NCBI GenBank assembly: GCA_009823395.1
Contig: CM020515.1
Span: 14,020,489 to 14,084,488, forward strand
Direction: 5' to 3'
From: Thamnaconus septentrionalis
Lineage: Eukaryota > Chordata > Actinopteri > Tetraodontiformes > Monacanthidae
DNA length: 64,000 nucleotides
The translations under genes were made by a program, and so were the position numbers. Below the pieces are notes generated by a model. It was not told the origin of the DNA and did no database searches. It saw nothing but the letters and a program-made list of their open reading frames with translations. Shown here one piece after another: positions 1 through 11,290 of this stretch (positions are counted from its first letter, which is position 1; each line of letters opens with the position of its first letter).

Positions 1-152
1 GGCTCCATTTCAAACGTGGTTAACCTTAAGGGTTATTTATCACCGGCCGGGTCACCGGGGGGCACTTAGTATTTACTGCGGGACACGCAGGACGGGTGGG
101 GGTGAGGAGGAGGTGACCAATCCAGCGGCTGCTGAGCTTACGGCCGGCTGAA

Positions 153-153
<1 letters not shown>

Positions 154-247
<94 letters not shown>
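154..247. repeat. (AC)n microsatellite
   Basis: Perfect dinucleotide run of about 47 units. It lies just past the stop codon (minus strand) of the candidate exon at 263-473. Long Cys-Val or Thr-His reading frames across it are artefacts of the repeat. Confidence 0.97.
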
Positions 248-249
<2 letters not shown>

Positions 250-262
250 ATCAGGAGTGTTT

Positions 263-473
263 CTACCACTTGATGAAGTCCAGGATGTTTCGCTGACATG
301 TGGAGCAGCGCTGCAGCTCAGCGACGGCCCGGGAAGGCCGCGTGCTTTCGCAGTATCCCAGGAGCATGTCGAGATCATTTCCATAAGTCCCGGGTTTTGG
401 GAATTCCTCCGGCCGGGCCCGGTAATAGTCGTGAAGGAGACGACACAATGGGCCCCGGCCAGCTGATGGCTCT
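263..473 (-). CDS. Possible terminal coding exon of an unidentified gene
   Basis: On the minus strand a frame of 69 codons ends in a TAG at 263-265. It is preceded at 474-480 by a pyrimidine-rich stretch ending in CAG that would serve as a splice acceptor, with one nucleotide of exon completing a split codon. The peptide has an uneven, protein-like composition: CRLLHDYYRARPEEFPKPG in the middle, then YGNDLDMLLGYC, a CSTC pair and the end NILDFIKW. I do not recognise the family. No upstream exon was identified in the next few kilobases at higher coordinates, and there is no ATG start, so it would have to be a last exon. It could also be a chance frame in GC-rich DNA. Confidence 0.4.
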
Positions 474-1997
474 CTGAAAGGGAGACGTGAGGGACTTCAG
501 ACGAGGCTGCTGTCCCTCCTCTCTTCATTCTCTTTTAGATTTGTTGCCTTTTCATCTCGGGTGTCCGGAAACAAAAGCCGGGACCCTTTAGATGTGGCCA
601 AACGATGGAGAAAACGGGCCGATCCCACTTTATTCAGGCCTGATTTCATCACGGCCATAAATCTGAGAGAAATCAAAGCCTGCCCCTCTCCGCCGGCCTT
701 TGTCTTGCTAATACACATTAGCGTGCGGCTGGTTGGCTGCTTTGACGGCAACCCGGACACGATCTGGGCAGGAGTTGCAAATGTGGAACCTGGAGACACC
801 TCTGACCCGTGACCCCCGCTGTTAAATCTGGCCGCTGGCGCTTGGGCCCCGGACCCCCTGCCATGCAGAGGAATCAGGCATTGCCGTTTCCTGATACGCC
901 AGCCCCACACCCAAAAAAGCCTCAAAACTCACCATGAGGATGACAAGACGTGTGGCTGTGTTTTTCTTCTAAAAAGTGTTTTCTACAGGCACCTACAATA
1001 CTTTTTAAACTAAGGCTTTCAAAGTAAGGCTTGAATCTTGCAGACATTCTGACTGAATAAAACTTGATAAACACTAAAACATCCATCAATTTGTTTCCGA
1101 AATGATGACGTGTCTCAATCTGTGATCACAAATCCTGAAGTACCTTGAATAATGTTCAACTCAAGATGCTGAGCTTGAAACCTCAGCCTTCGTTAGGATG
1201 CTGCATTTAAAAAATTTTTTTTAGAAACGTCACCAAGATGTAACGTATTGCATTCTTTCAGCAGGAAGTGAGGTGGCTGCACAGAACCCTCATTCCCCCT
1301 AAAAATAAGGAAGGAGAAAAGATAAATCAATTATTCATTGCTAATTATATGCATATTAAAACAGTTGCCATAAATATGGACAGGGGAACAGCTCCAATGA
1401 CACCATGAGTCTGCTCATTATTATTGCTTCATTCGAACATATGTCGTTTTCATTGTACAGCAGTGAAGAGGCATGATTCTCGCACTTGCAAAAATTGACT
1501 GTAATGAGGTTAAAAAAAAATATGTTTAGGATAATCTGACAGAGATCTTGCGCAAACAGGCAGGTAAAGATGAGATCGTCTGGTGACGATCCGCAATTGG
1601 CGGTCGCCAGTCACCTTCATGCTGTTTGTCTGTTTTTGGTTGTTCTGTTCTCTTTTGCTAATTGCTAATCATTTTAGCAGCAACCGCTGTGCGCACCTCA
1701 TTGCACAGCTCCTTTTTCCTGGTCTTCTTCTGTGGCGTTACAGTGCAGCTTGGAGCGAGTGTGTCTCACACTTTCATCACACAGCTTTTCCAGTGCCTCC
1801 CACTTTTTTTAATATGTGATGGAAGCTGAGTGGTTACGAAACATGAAGGGGGATTTTAAGACGGATTTAAACGCTGTCGATGGAAGAGCTCGATTTCAGT
1901 CGAGTCAAATCCTGAGCTGCAGTTAATGCTTGTAGGCTAATATCAGAAACTCGTCCTTGTTTCCCGAAACGGGGAGGTGACTTCTGCCTGGCAGTTG

Positions 1998-1998
<1 letters not shown>

Positions 1999-2043
<45 letters not shown>
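1999..2043. repeat. (TG)n microsatellite
   Basis: Perfect run of about 22 units in non-coding DNA. Confidence 0.97.
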
Positions 2044-2044
<1 letters not shown>

Positions 2045-2379
2045 AGTCAAACTGAAGTTGCCGTGTTAGTCCAACCCCGGTGACCCCAGCCAGTGGCCCC
2101 TGCCGTGGATCTCAGGGAGGATAAGGGAGCAGCGACCCACTGATCTGGAGGTGTTTAGAGTGGGTGCCTTTGTTTGCCTTCCTGGTCGCTGCAGTGACTG
2201 ATGGTTCGGGGTTCTGGTGGCCACCCGGGTCCACAGGAAGTGCGGCTAGAGTTACACCTTCAGCAAACACTCACACAGGTTGAGGAACAGACACAGTTGT
2301 GAGTTCTTTAAAATGTCCAGTTATTACCCAAAGTTATTACCCGCTTGTGGAGGGAATGGCAGGTTTAGCCTTCCGTTTA

Positions 2380-2660
2380 CAGCCTGACATGAAAAAGTGC
2401 ATGTTTTAGCTGCCTGCTAAAACTGATGCTTTGTTGTAACTTCCACATTTTTGGAAGTGGATCTAAAACAAGGGGACAGAAGCGAAGCTACGCCTAACCC
2501 ATGTACTTGTGCACTTTCTGACATCACAAGCGGCTGATTTCAAGAACTTTGGAGTTTTGGAGCGTGGGTTTTTTGCAGTTCATTGACAGGCTTGTAGAGG
2601 TAGAAGTTTTTTTTTTTCTCACCAAAACATCAGTGAAGTGACTTTCAAAAATACTGCTGA
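2380..2660. repeat. Copy of a dispersed repeat with a TGACATCACAA core
   Basis: The block contains AAACTGATGCTTT, then TGACATCACAAG at 2519-2530, then GGCTGATTTC. The same order (AAACTGATGCTTT, a TGACGTCACAAA core, GGCTGATTCC) recurs near 41.3-41.5 kb. More diverged copies lie near 24, 28.6 and 33.2 kb. The limits of the element are uncertain. Confidence 0.45.
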
Positions 2661-3624
2661 CAGTATGCAGTGAAATCCCTAGGATCACCCGTGTCCTCAG
2701 TTTGGGTGGAGCAGCCTTTTTCCTCTCACTTCTGTATCTTCAGAGCACCTCAGGTCAGACAGAGTTAACACCACTTCATTCCCATTCTTTTTTGTAAGTG
2801 AAGGAAACGGTCTGCACTCACAGATATTTGTGCAAAGGTCCTCATTGGCCGCACAATGAGTAAAATTGGCACAAGTACTAACCCTGAAAACTACTACACA
2901 TATTTCATATGAGACTATTAGGATGATCGACGTCTTTCCCTTGACTTTAGCCTACATCATAACTGTAAAGCAGAGGGACTTTACTTTGTTTCACAGCAGG
3001 AATCAGATGTTCCACCTGAGGCTTTAGGGATGGTCAAGGCCACAGCACCAGAACTTGTGATGTCAAAGGGAATGCACTTGTGCTCAGTCAGTCTAAATAT
3101 TGTGAAGCAATAAACAGAACCAGTCAAGGGCGGGGGAAGCATCACTCGACGAGGTCGGCTCAGATGAGGTTAATAGGTTCTTCTAAACATCTGCGCAGTG
3201 CAAATATTTGACGCTGCGACGGCAACAACCTGCTCCGCCTCTCATCACACGGAATAATGAGTCCAAACAAATCCTGCGCTCGCAAAATGCGGACCAGTCG
3301 CAGGTGTGCCGAGGCCCCGGTGCCCGCCAATGATAACCTCGTCAGAGGAGCCGTGTGCAAACAGCGAGGGCCAACCTGTGTTTGCATTCATAAGCGGGAG
3401 GCAGTGATGTGTTTTACGAGGAGGAAGAGCAGCAGAGTGTCGAAGGGTCAAATCACCTGCCCTTGCCCAAGAGAGTCTCCATTAAAATGTTAAAGTGTGA
3501 GGCCATTGCATGATCTGCTGTTTGCTTGCGTAAGGGAGGAAACAACTTGCTTCCGCAGGGCGGGAGGAGAGAGGGGTGGTGGGAGGGAGGGGGGTTGAAA
3601 CAAAGACATTTTCTGTCACATGAG

Positions 3625-3720
3625 ATCACTTCAACTTTATTATTTGTATGGCACTTTTCATACAAAAAGCAGCTCAAAGTGCGTCACAACAAAGAAAGAA
3701 AGCATGAACAACAAAGAAAG
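3625..3720. repeat. Teleost dispersed repeat fragment
   Basis: The segment reads TTTATTATTTGTATGGCAC, then TTCATACAAAAAGCAGCTC, then AAAGTGCGTCACA. This is the pattern of a repeat scattered through many fish genomes (TTTATTTGTATAGCAC... CTCAAAGTGCTTTACA). The assignment comes from memory of that pattern; the element's class is not determined. Confidence 0.45.
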
Positions 3721-6106
3721 AAAATAGAGTCACCTGATGATCACCTGATCTCTCTGCAGAAGAACAGATGGCCGAGACCGCCTCAAATCCAAAACGACTC
3801 TCAGCACCTCTTCTTCAACTCTTGCTGTGTTGAAAAAACCCCCACCTGTGTCACGAAACAAGCGCATCCCACTGATGTGTTTTTTTCCGTGAGTGGAACG
3901 CTGCTGCACCTCTGCGTCTGGGTGACACGAACCATCTATGAAGAGTCAAGTCAGAAGCAAACTGACTCGAGTCGAGCAGATAAAAAACATTCCTAAAATG
4001 GAGAAAATCTGCCGCTCGTTCTTCTAAAGGTGCATTCAGTAGATACTGTGCGAGGCCTCACGCTGTTGCAAAAAGAGCCGGTTTACCGCATCAACCTGCA
4101 AATGTGCGCCTTTTGATGATTGGCCACCGAAGCTGGATTTTGACCCCTCTGCACCCCCCGCCCCCGTGCCCTCCCACCCTCATGTCAGGAGGTCTCTTTT
4201 AGTGCGTTCTGAGGCTTTAAACACTGACGCACGTCCTTCCTCTCAGCAGGGCTTTTCACACGGCTGCACGCTCGGCCGGAGACAAACCTGACTTCCTCTC
4301 TCAAGCAGTGCCTTGATTCTTTATAAAAGTGAGTGACCTCCTCACCCCTCCCCCTTCCACTCCCCTACCGTTTCATCTGTTGTGAAAAACAAGTCGGCCG
4401 TCTGCGCGCCCGTGACGCCTCCTCTCCTTATTTCGCTGAATGAAAAATGACACACTAGCGTCCCGACGGCGACGTTGTTGCTGAAATCTTCCTGTGTGAC
4501 GGGTGTAAAACCCGCTGATGAGAGGGTTCGCGGCACCTTTGGCACCTCCGACAGGGTGACGAGCCTCCACCGTCTGCAGCTGCCGGGGTTGTCAGGAAGC
4601 CTTTTCGACAGCTCCACGCCGCCCCACAAGCGACCAGTCGTACCTCAAAACATCGCCAAACTGAGGTTGCATCATAGAGGAAGCTCCGGGTCGGCCCGGC
4701 CGGCTGCTGTCTCAGATCGGCCTCCGAAGGCGGCATATCACCATCATCAACAGCCGCGGTGCGGCGACAGATTTGTCAACAGGAAAAGACGCCGTCTTCA
4801 CCGTGTTGGAGGCGGTTTTTGAAATATGCCGCCGCAGCAACAGTAAATGAGCTGGCGCTCGTAAAGAACGACGTGGCACCGCTGTGGGAACCTCGTTTCT
4901 CTCCCGCCTGCGCCACCTAAATCAAACTCGGAGGGGAAAAAAAACAAAACCACCAAACAGAAAAGGTGCATCGATTTCTCAGCGAGCAGCGGGAGAGCAG
5001 TGGCAAGGACGGAGCCGTAAGTCACCGCCTCCCGCCGCCGCTCGCCATTTCCCACCGCACGGCAAGCCTCGTAAATCCCGCCTGGTTGTAAAAGTCAACG
5101 CTTATTGGATCGCCCGGCGAACCCCCCTGTGCAAGCCGCCGATTAAAAAAACCCACATTCATCAGGCAGCCGCTTTGCCGACGGAGCTTGGGAGTGGAAG
5201 CGCGAGTCCCTCTGCGTAAATGTTTGTCGCCGCGTCCTCGGCTGTTTAAAACAAGAGTGAGCTCGTTTGCCGAACCATAAACTTGCACGTTGTGTCTCGC
5301 TCTCAGATCCACAGTGTGCATGCGTGTGGAAGCTGTGTGACAGTCCGATCCTGCTGCAAAGTTGAAGTCAATTCACGTAGCGGGGATGCACACTTGCAGA
5401 AGTTGTCATGTCATGTCATTCACCTTGTAGCCTCTAGGGGTCTCACAATCAAAGCATGATGTTTGCAGGGAGGTGTAGCAGAGAATCATGGGAGATGAGA
5501 AGGTGGCCATTGCTGACAGTTTTTGATTTGGTTTGGCAAATGTGTCTGTCTTTAAATATCTACAATTAGTAATTGGAATTTGATAATTAACTTGCAGTTT
5601 CCAAACAGAGGCATAGTGACATACTAGCAAATTAAGATGCACATTCATTTTTTGAAACCTTTTAAAGAAAAATGTGTTTCACATGTGAGAGTGCAGATAA
5701 TTTTTCAATTCTGATTATTAGTTAAATTGAGGAAATCTAGAATTTGCGCACGACGTTCTGCACCTTCCGATGACCGTGCACGTGCAAGAAAACCCTTTTT
5801 GCGGGACACTGGCATAAATTGGCGAGGAGCGCGAGGAGTCAGTGGGAGGGCGGCGGACCAGTCGTGTCAGCCGTTAAACCGTCTTCAATTTAAACGAGGA
5901 AAATTGGTGGTGGTGGTTGTGTAGCTCTTCTCGCCTCTTGTCTTAAGAGGCTTTGGCCAAGATTAATTGCTTCAGACCAGCCTCTCACAATGTAGGCCAG
6001 ATATTGAGCTCCATGTCAGCCTCTTCATTATGTGCAGCGGTGGCAGCAGGAGGAAGAGGAGGAGGAGAAGGAAAAGAAAAAGATTTCTTGATTTTTGCAA
6101 ACACAA

Positions 6107-6143
6107 TTTTATGAGAAGAAGAAGAAGAAGAAGAAGAAGAAGA
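6107..6143. repeat. (GAA)n microsatellite
   Basis: AGAAG repeats of about 12 units, preceded by an impure GGA/GAA purine tract from about 6048. The tract gives poly-Arg and poly-Ser frames of no significance. Confidence 0.9.
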
Positions 6144-6823
6144 GAGCTTGTGGAGGGAAGTTCCTCTTGAATGTTGGATTCTTTGGCGCTCTTCTGCGCC
6201 ACCTTTAAAAGCTGACACCTGCGGTTTCCCCCTGATTTGTTTCTGATTAATGTGGAATTTGCTCTTCTCGTCCACACACACACACACTTGGGCACGCAGC
6301 ACTGATTCAGTTCAACATACCGCACTGAGAAAGGGGCGGGGGGGAAGGGCCACCCGCCAAAGGATCGCATCCTGGCGCTGCAGGGAACGGCCTGTTTATC
6401 CTGCGGTCAGAGAACAAGCAGAGAAAAATTTGTTGCCCCGAGGGAAATGTAAGAGAATAGGAAAACACGGGGGAAAGAATTTGCGAAATGGCAGATAAGT
6501 AAGTAAACCACTACTCCTGGAAAATGGTTTTCGCCGCCATGCAGCGGGACTCGGCGAAGAGGAGATGTTTTGTCTTTAATAACCGGCCATCATCTTGCAT
6601 TTTGCTTTCCAAAAGAGAAAGAAAACACGCACGCGGCCGGTGCCGGCAGGAGATTAAAGACGTCAGCGGCACCTCCGTCTTCTTGAACTCTGCGCCCTCT
6701 TTATATCACCAATGGAGCCAATGCACAGAAAGTTGGCCCTCCTGCGTGCCGAGGCCTGATGTTTCCCTCCACGGCAGCCAGTCACAGAGTCGCTGCTGAC
6801 TTACTGCCATCTCTGCCTGCAGA

Positions 6824-7255
6824 ATGTTGACGCCCCTTCATCATTCAGCCAATCAGCTGCAGTTTAAAGCCTTGTGCAAAGGGACAGACAGACGAATGCT
6901 TTTTGTCAAGTCTGCTGCATTGTTTATCTTAATAATTTTATTCTTAGCAAATTCCTGTATGTTAGTGGCCGTATTACGCAAGTCCGAAATGAACTTAATT
7001 GACACAAATCAGACTGCAAATGTTGCCCAAACATCAAACGAAGACCCTGGTAAAGTAAGAAAATCGGACAAAAGTCAAGATATCAAGAGTCCCAACCAAA
7101 GTGGCCACATGCTGACTTTTCCACGAACACAATCGGGTCATCACAATGATAACAGTGACTCTCCGGCTGCAGAAATAATTGGATTAGCCCGCCTTGTCTC
7201 TCCTGATATAGAGATCCTTGGCGAGTCCTCTGAGGCACGGGTCACTGATCGGTAA
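6824..7255 (+). CDS. Unidentified 143-aa type II membrane-like protein or exon
   Basis: The frame is 143 codons. An in-frame TGA lies 27 nt upstream of the ATG, so the start is well bounded. A short basic N-terminal part (GTDRRMLFVK, about residues 22-31) is followed by a hydrophobic segment around residues 31-50 (SAALFILIILFLANS) and then a polar, Ser/Asn/Asp-rich tail. This is the layout of a single-pass type II protein such as a Golgi enzyme with cytosolic tail, anchor and stem. Codons are mixed and not repeat-derived. A pyrimidine-rich CTCTGCCTGCAG lies just before the ATG and could be an acceptor. GATCG|GTAACC just before the TAA could be a donor, in which case this is the first coding exon of a longer gene, but no following exon was found before 16 kb. 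I do not recognise the family. Confidence 0.42.
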   Translation: MLTPLHHSANQLQFKALCKGTDRRMLFVKSAALFILIILFLANSCMLVAVLRKSEMNLIDTNQTANVAQTSNEDPGKVRKSDKSQDIKSPNQSGHMLTFPRTQSGHHNDNSDSPAAEIIGLARLVSPDIEILGESSEARVTDR

Positions 7256-7357
7256 CCGCGGAGGAGCGCAAAGTTGTTTCACTGCATGGAGGTAATAAGT
7301 GGCTGGAGGAGCGATAATGTCCTCTCGCTCTAAATGTTGGCTGACATACATTAGCCA

Positions 7358-7360
<3 letters not shown>

Positions 7361-7419
<59 letters not shown>
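7361..7419. repeat. (TG)n microsatellite
   Basis: Perfect run of about 29 units, about 100 bp downstream of the membrane-like frame. Confidence 0.97.
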
Positions 7420-7421
<2 letters not shown>

Positions 7422-8996
7422 TACATTAAGAAACTTAAGCTAAGAATCTAAGCGTTTCTGCAGGAGGGGAAACCAGGGATTTGTTTTTAAAATTATTATT
7501 ATTTATCAAGCAAAGCTGTTCAACTGAAGTCGGGATAAAAATAGCAGCAAATGGGACCTTTAGGATTTATTATGTTATATATATTCTTACGTTATAAACA
7601 TTTTGGTAAACGCTTGAAGTGTTTTGCACTGGAACGTATGTTTTGAATGTTTAGCCTGGAATCACCGGCGCTGCACTTGTTGCCACACTCAAAAGCCACT
7701 TATAGTAACGCCATGCAGCGCTGATGTACAGCAGCAACAGGCCCCTACTGCAACGGGGCCTGCAAGGTTAAGCACTCTGCAAGGATAGAGAACAGAGTGG
7801 TGATTAATAAGAGGAAGATAACATTTGAAAAGGTTGTTTTAGTCAAAATAGCTTCAGTCTTTTTTCTTTTCTTCTTTTTTTTTTTTTTTTTACAGCTGCA
7901 CAAGGTTGCTTCACCATTTATGTCCACTGAAGCACCAACCTAGTTGCATTATTTAAAAACAAAAGATGAATTGCAGGTTAGAGTTCATTAAACCAGGGTT
8001 TCTAGGATTCTCATTACCTCCTCGAGGCATGAAAACAACTCAATATCGGTTGATGGATGAGAGATAATTAATTAACTCTCTTCAAAAAAATATCTATTTT
8101 CAAACTATTTAAGGACACTGTATAAAAGGCTGCTTAAACAATTGGAAGAGACCAGGCTAGGTGAAGCCTCCTCTGCTCAACCATTTCAAACGAGTGCAGC
8201 GGCAATGTGCACGCCACCCTGTCACCCTCTGCGGTGTGAACAGACTCGCACGCTTAAAATATAAGTGTTTAGCCCAGAATTACGTGACAGCGTCAGCCCT
8301 GCAGATTTAAAACCGCTAGCCCACATATGCAGATCTCGTCCCACTTTCTCTCTTTCTGTCTCTCTGGAGACGACGAATAGAATGAATTCCCTGGAACAAT
8401 CCTGCAGTTGGAACCCTCGGGACAGCGGGAGCATCTTGATCGTGCACCTTGTTACCTGGCATGTGTTCCAGAAGCTGGCATGGTTGGTGTAACAGAGAGT
8501 TTCTATATGTGTCATGTGCCGACAGCTGAGCTCTGCCGAGGTGCAGCGTAGCTGCGAGAGTGAAGAGTTGCGCGGTTCTGCTGCGCCGCAACTAGCTGGT
8601 GTTCACGACATAGAGAGAACGAAGAAGTTGCCTCACAGTCGGCTTGGATAGAGAAGCAACGGACAGCGTGGTTAAAATGAATAAAATCACAGTTTGGTGA
8701 TGAGACAGATCCGGGGCAAATTATTCGTCCAAATTAATGAATTAATCTGCAACACTCTCATTTACCAGCCTGACATATTTTCATCTGGAGGAGTCAGGGC
8801 GCCAACTTTTCCCCCTGAGTTGAGCAAATACAGTTGTCGCGACAGGAAAAAAAAAAAGTCGAGCAAGCCATCATCCTGGTGACAATGAGTGACAGCGTTC
8901 CCCCAGATACCATGGCAACAGAAGGAATTCTCCTCAATAGGGCCCATGACAAATCAGGACCTTGATGCTTTCCAAGAGGCAACAGCAGAGGTGGAG

Positions 8997-8999
<3 letters not shown>

Positions 9000-9028
<29 letters not shown>
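9000..9028. repeat. (GT)n microsatellite
   Basis: Perfect run of about 14 units followed by impure GA repeats to about 9050. Confidence 0.95.
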
Positions 9029-9029
<1 letters not shown>

Positions 9030-9225
9030 TGAGAGAGTGAGAAAGTGAGGGGTGGTGTGGAGGGGGAGTTATCAAGGACGAGTTCATTCAGATGAGGCCT
9101 TCGTTCGCACGCTTCTTGTGAAAATAATTTAACTTCTTGCAGAGCTGATGATTGGTAGCGAGAATCAATTTTAAAGGGGCTGCCATCATAAACTATTACC
9201 ACAAGCTGTTAGCAGTAGTGCAGAG

Positions 9226-9262
9226 ACCACACACACATACACACACACACATACATATATAT
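9226..9262. repeat. (AC)n/(AT)n compound microsatellite
   Basis: An interrupted CA run with two ATACA breaks passes into a short TATATA stretch. Confidence 0.85.
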
Positions 9263-10504
9263 AAATAAGAGAGCAAGAGAGAGACATATTGCCTCTATAT
9301 TCTTTGAGCCAGTGACACAGCGCTCAATGTGTGTCGCATGTGAGGCTGTCGCACGGCACTGGTGTTGCTATGCAGTCTGATTTTCCTGCGTTCAAAATTC
9401 AATTTCAATCACAGTGGGAGAAATAACGTTGGCGGATGTCCATTGTCGCGGCTGATGAATCGATTGAACGTGTTCTTCCTCCTTGCTCACACAGGATTTT
9501 GAGCTTTCTGTGAAGTAACAACTACACACGGAACAAGACCGAGCTCTGCTGCCCATTGTATACTGTGGGTGGCTGAGTCTGACACGAATCAATGGAAATA
9601 TCATAAAATATAAAATGCATTTTAACAAAAAAGCAGGAAACATCGAGTAGAAAATGTGAAGCCAATGGGATAAATGGGACGGGAGATAACGGGAGTTGGT
9701 TGCGCTCTGAGCCACGCTGGGCAAGTTTCCAGCTCCGTTCTGGCATTGCTTTAATTTCCCTTCAAAGCCAGGAGCAGAAGTCTAACAAACCAATTAATTG
9801 AAGTATCAGATTAAATCCCTGAAAGCCGGGAGATGATCTCTGCGCGGAGTGTTGCGCCAGCGCCCAAGGCCCATGTTGTCCCCCGTTAATTTCCTAATTG
9901 TAAAGTCTCTGTTAAAAGCCAACAAGTCATTAAGCCCCCCCACCTCCCCACCTCCTCTTCTCTGTCAGCCGACAGAATGAAATGGCCTCCGCAACATTAA
10001 TTTATCAGCCGTAATACATTAATACATTCCGCCTCCTATCTGCTGTGTCCAGAAGGAGCCGTGCCGCCCTCAGAAATGTAAAACATATCTCTGACACAGG
10101 CGCACGCGGGGCCGTCTGGCCCTCAAGGCCCGGCTCAGACGGCTCCTTTCCAGATTAGCAGCGGCCACTGGGGCCTTGACTCTCCGCTCGGCTCACCTCC
10201 GGAGGTTGCAGACAGACAGCAGACCGCACTGCAGACGGTCCGGCCCAGTAATCCCCTCCCCCGTCAGGCCTGGACCTTTGGATTATGGAGGCGACATTGT
10301 TTCGCGGAGAGTCGGGGTCTCCTCGCACCTCTTTGCAGCTTATAGAACGGGAGAAAGCCAGGATGAGGGTGGGAGTCTTCTGAAGTGGGAAGGTGGTTGA
10401 AGGGATGGTGGTCTGTTGGCAGTTGAACGTCTTCAACCTTGTATGTCTTTGGAGGGCTCAATCCAAACCATTCGCTCTTAGCAAGAGCTTTAAAGGCCAT
10501 ACAG

Positions 10505-10695
10505 ATACTTGGACAGCACTGTCACCTAACAGAGGGAAGGTTGTAGGTTCCATTCCAGTTGAGGAGTTTTCCGTCTGAATGTCCGCCTCTACCTGTGTTA
10601 AATATGCGATAAACTGGTGATCTGTTGAGGGTCGGACATCCCTGACTTTTACATATGCCTTGATACAGAGTGGAAGGGTGGATGGATGGATGAGA
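10505..10695. repeat. Teleost dispersed repeat ending in GGATGGATGG
   Basis: The left part resembles a tRNA-like head (GGACAGCACTGTCACCTAAC, then GGTTGTAGGTTCCATTCC). The middle has TGCGATAAACTGGTGATCTG. The right end is GGTGGATGGATGGATG. This matches the order of a very common fish interspersed repeat. A better-preserved 3' part of the same family lies at 42.24-42.38 kb. Confidence 0.6.
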
Positions 10696-11225
10696 AAACT
10701 GGCCAGTAAGAGCCTGCGATTTCACAACAGAACATTTTTGACCCTCCGTGACTATTTGCTGTAGTTAAGAAATATTAAGAGGCTTAATCTCTGAGGGGCT
10801 GAACTCTTATCAGTTGCATCTGCCCCCAAATGGAGAAGTGCAAGAAGAATGTGCTCTTTTTTTCTAACTATCCCCCACCCCCAAAAAAATGCAATAATAA
10901 AAAGCATATCTGGCACTTAGGAATGTGTTGACCAAGAGGGACGGATCACTGTTGTGTAAGAACTCAAGAAACTGAAGAACACCATAATTCATGAGAATCT
11001 GACAAATAAACAGTGGTCTTTGTTTTGGTGTCACCCTTTCACCTAACCTTACATCTATCTGCCGACGGCTTCCCAACCCAGCACCCTGGCTCTGCACCAG
11101 CTGATAGAAATGCTCCCAATAGACAAATTATCTCCTGTTTTTACAAACGTTCACTTGAAATCTTTTGCTTACAATGTCATGGAAAACTCGACCTCTGAGT
11201 GCTGGGCCGAAGCCAGAGCCAGAAC

Positions 11226-11265
<40 letters not shown>

Positions 11266-11290
11266 TTCATTCTCTCTCCCTCTCTCTCTC
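11226..11290. repeat. (CT)n microsatellite
   Basis: CT run with an ACTCTTTCATT interruption at about 11261-11271. Confidence 0.95.

Larger units (their letters stand above)
474..6823. other. Intergenic stretch without a recognised gene
   Basis: No frame here shows convincing coding character. It holds a (GT)n run near 2.0 kb, a dispersed-repeat copy near 2.4-2.6 kb, another repeat near 3.6 kb, a GC-richer block at about 4.2-5.3 kb and a GAA run near 6.1 kb. The 156-codon frame at 3526-3996 overlaps the 3.6-kb repeat and has no splice signals that fit it. Confidence 0.6.

Noticed and set aside
73..528. 151-codon minus-strand frame with a Cys-Val run
   Set aside because: Its length comes mainly from the CA repeat at 154-247. 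The part upstream of the repeat is a shifted reading of the more plausible exon at 263-473.
3526..3996. 156-codon plus-strand frame
   Set aside because: Overlaps a dispersed repeat (Lys/Arg/Gln-rich output), has no domain-like pattern and no fitting splice sites.
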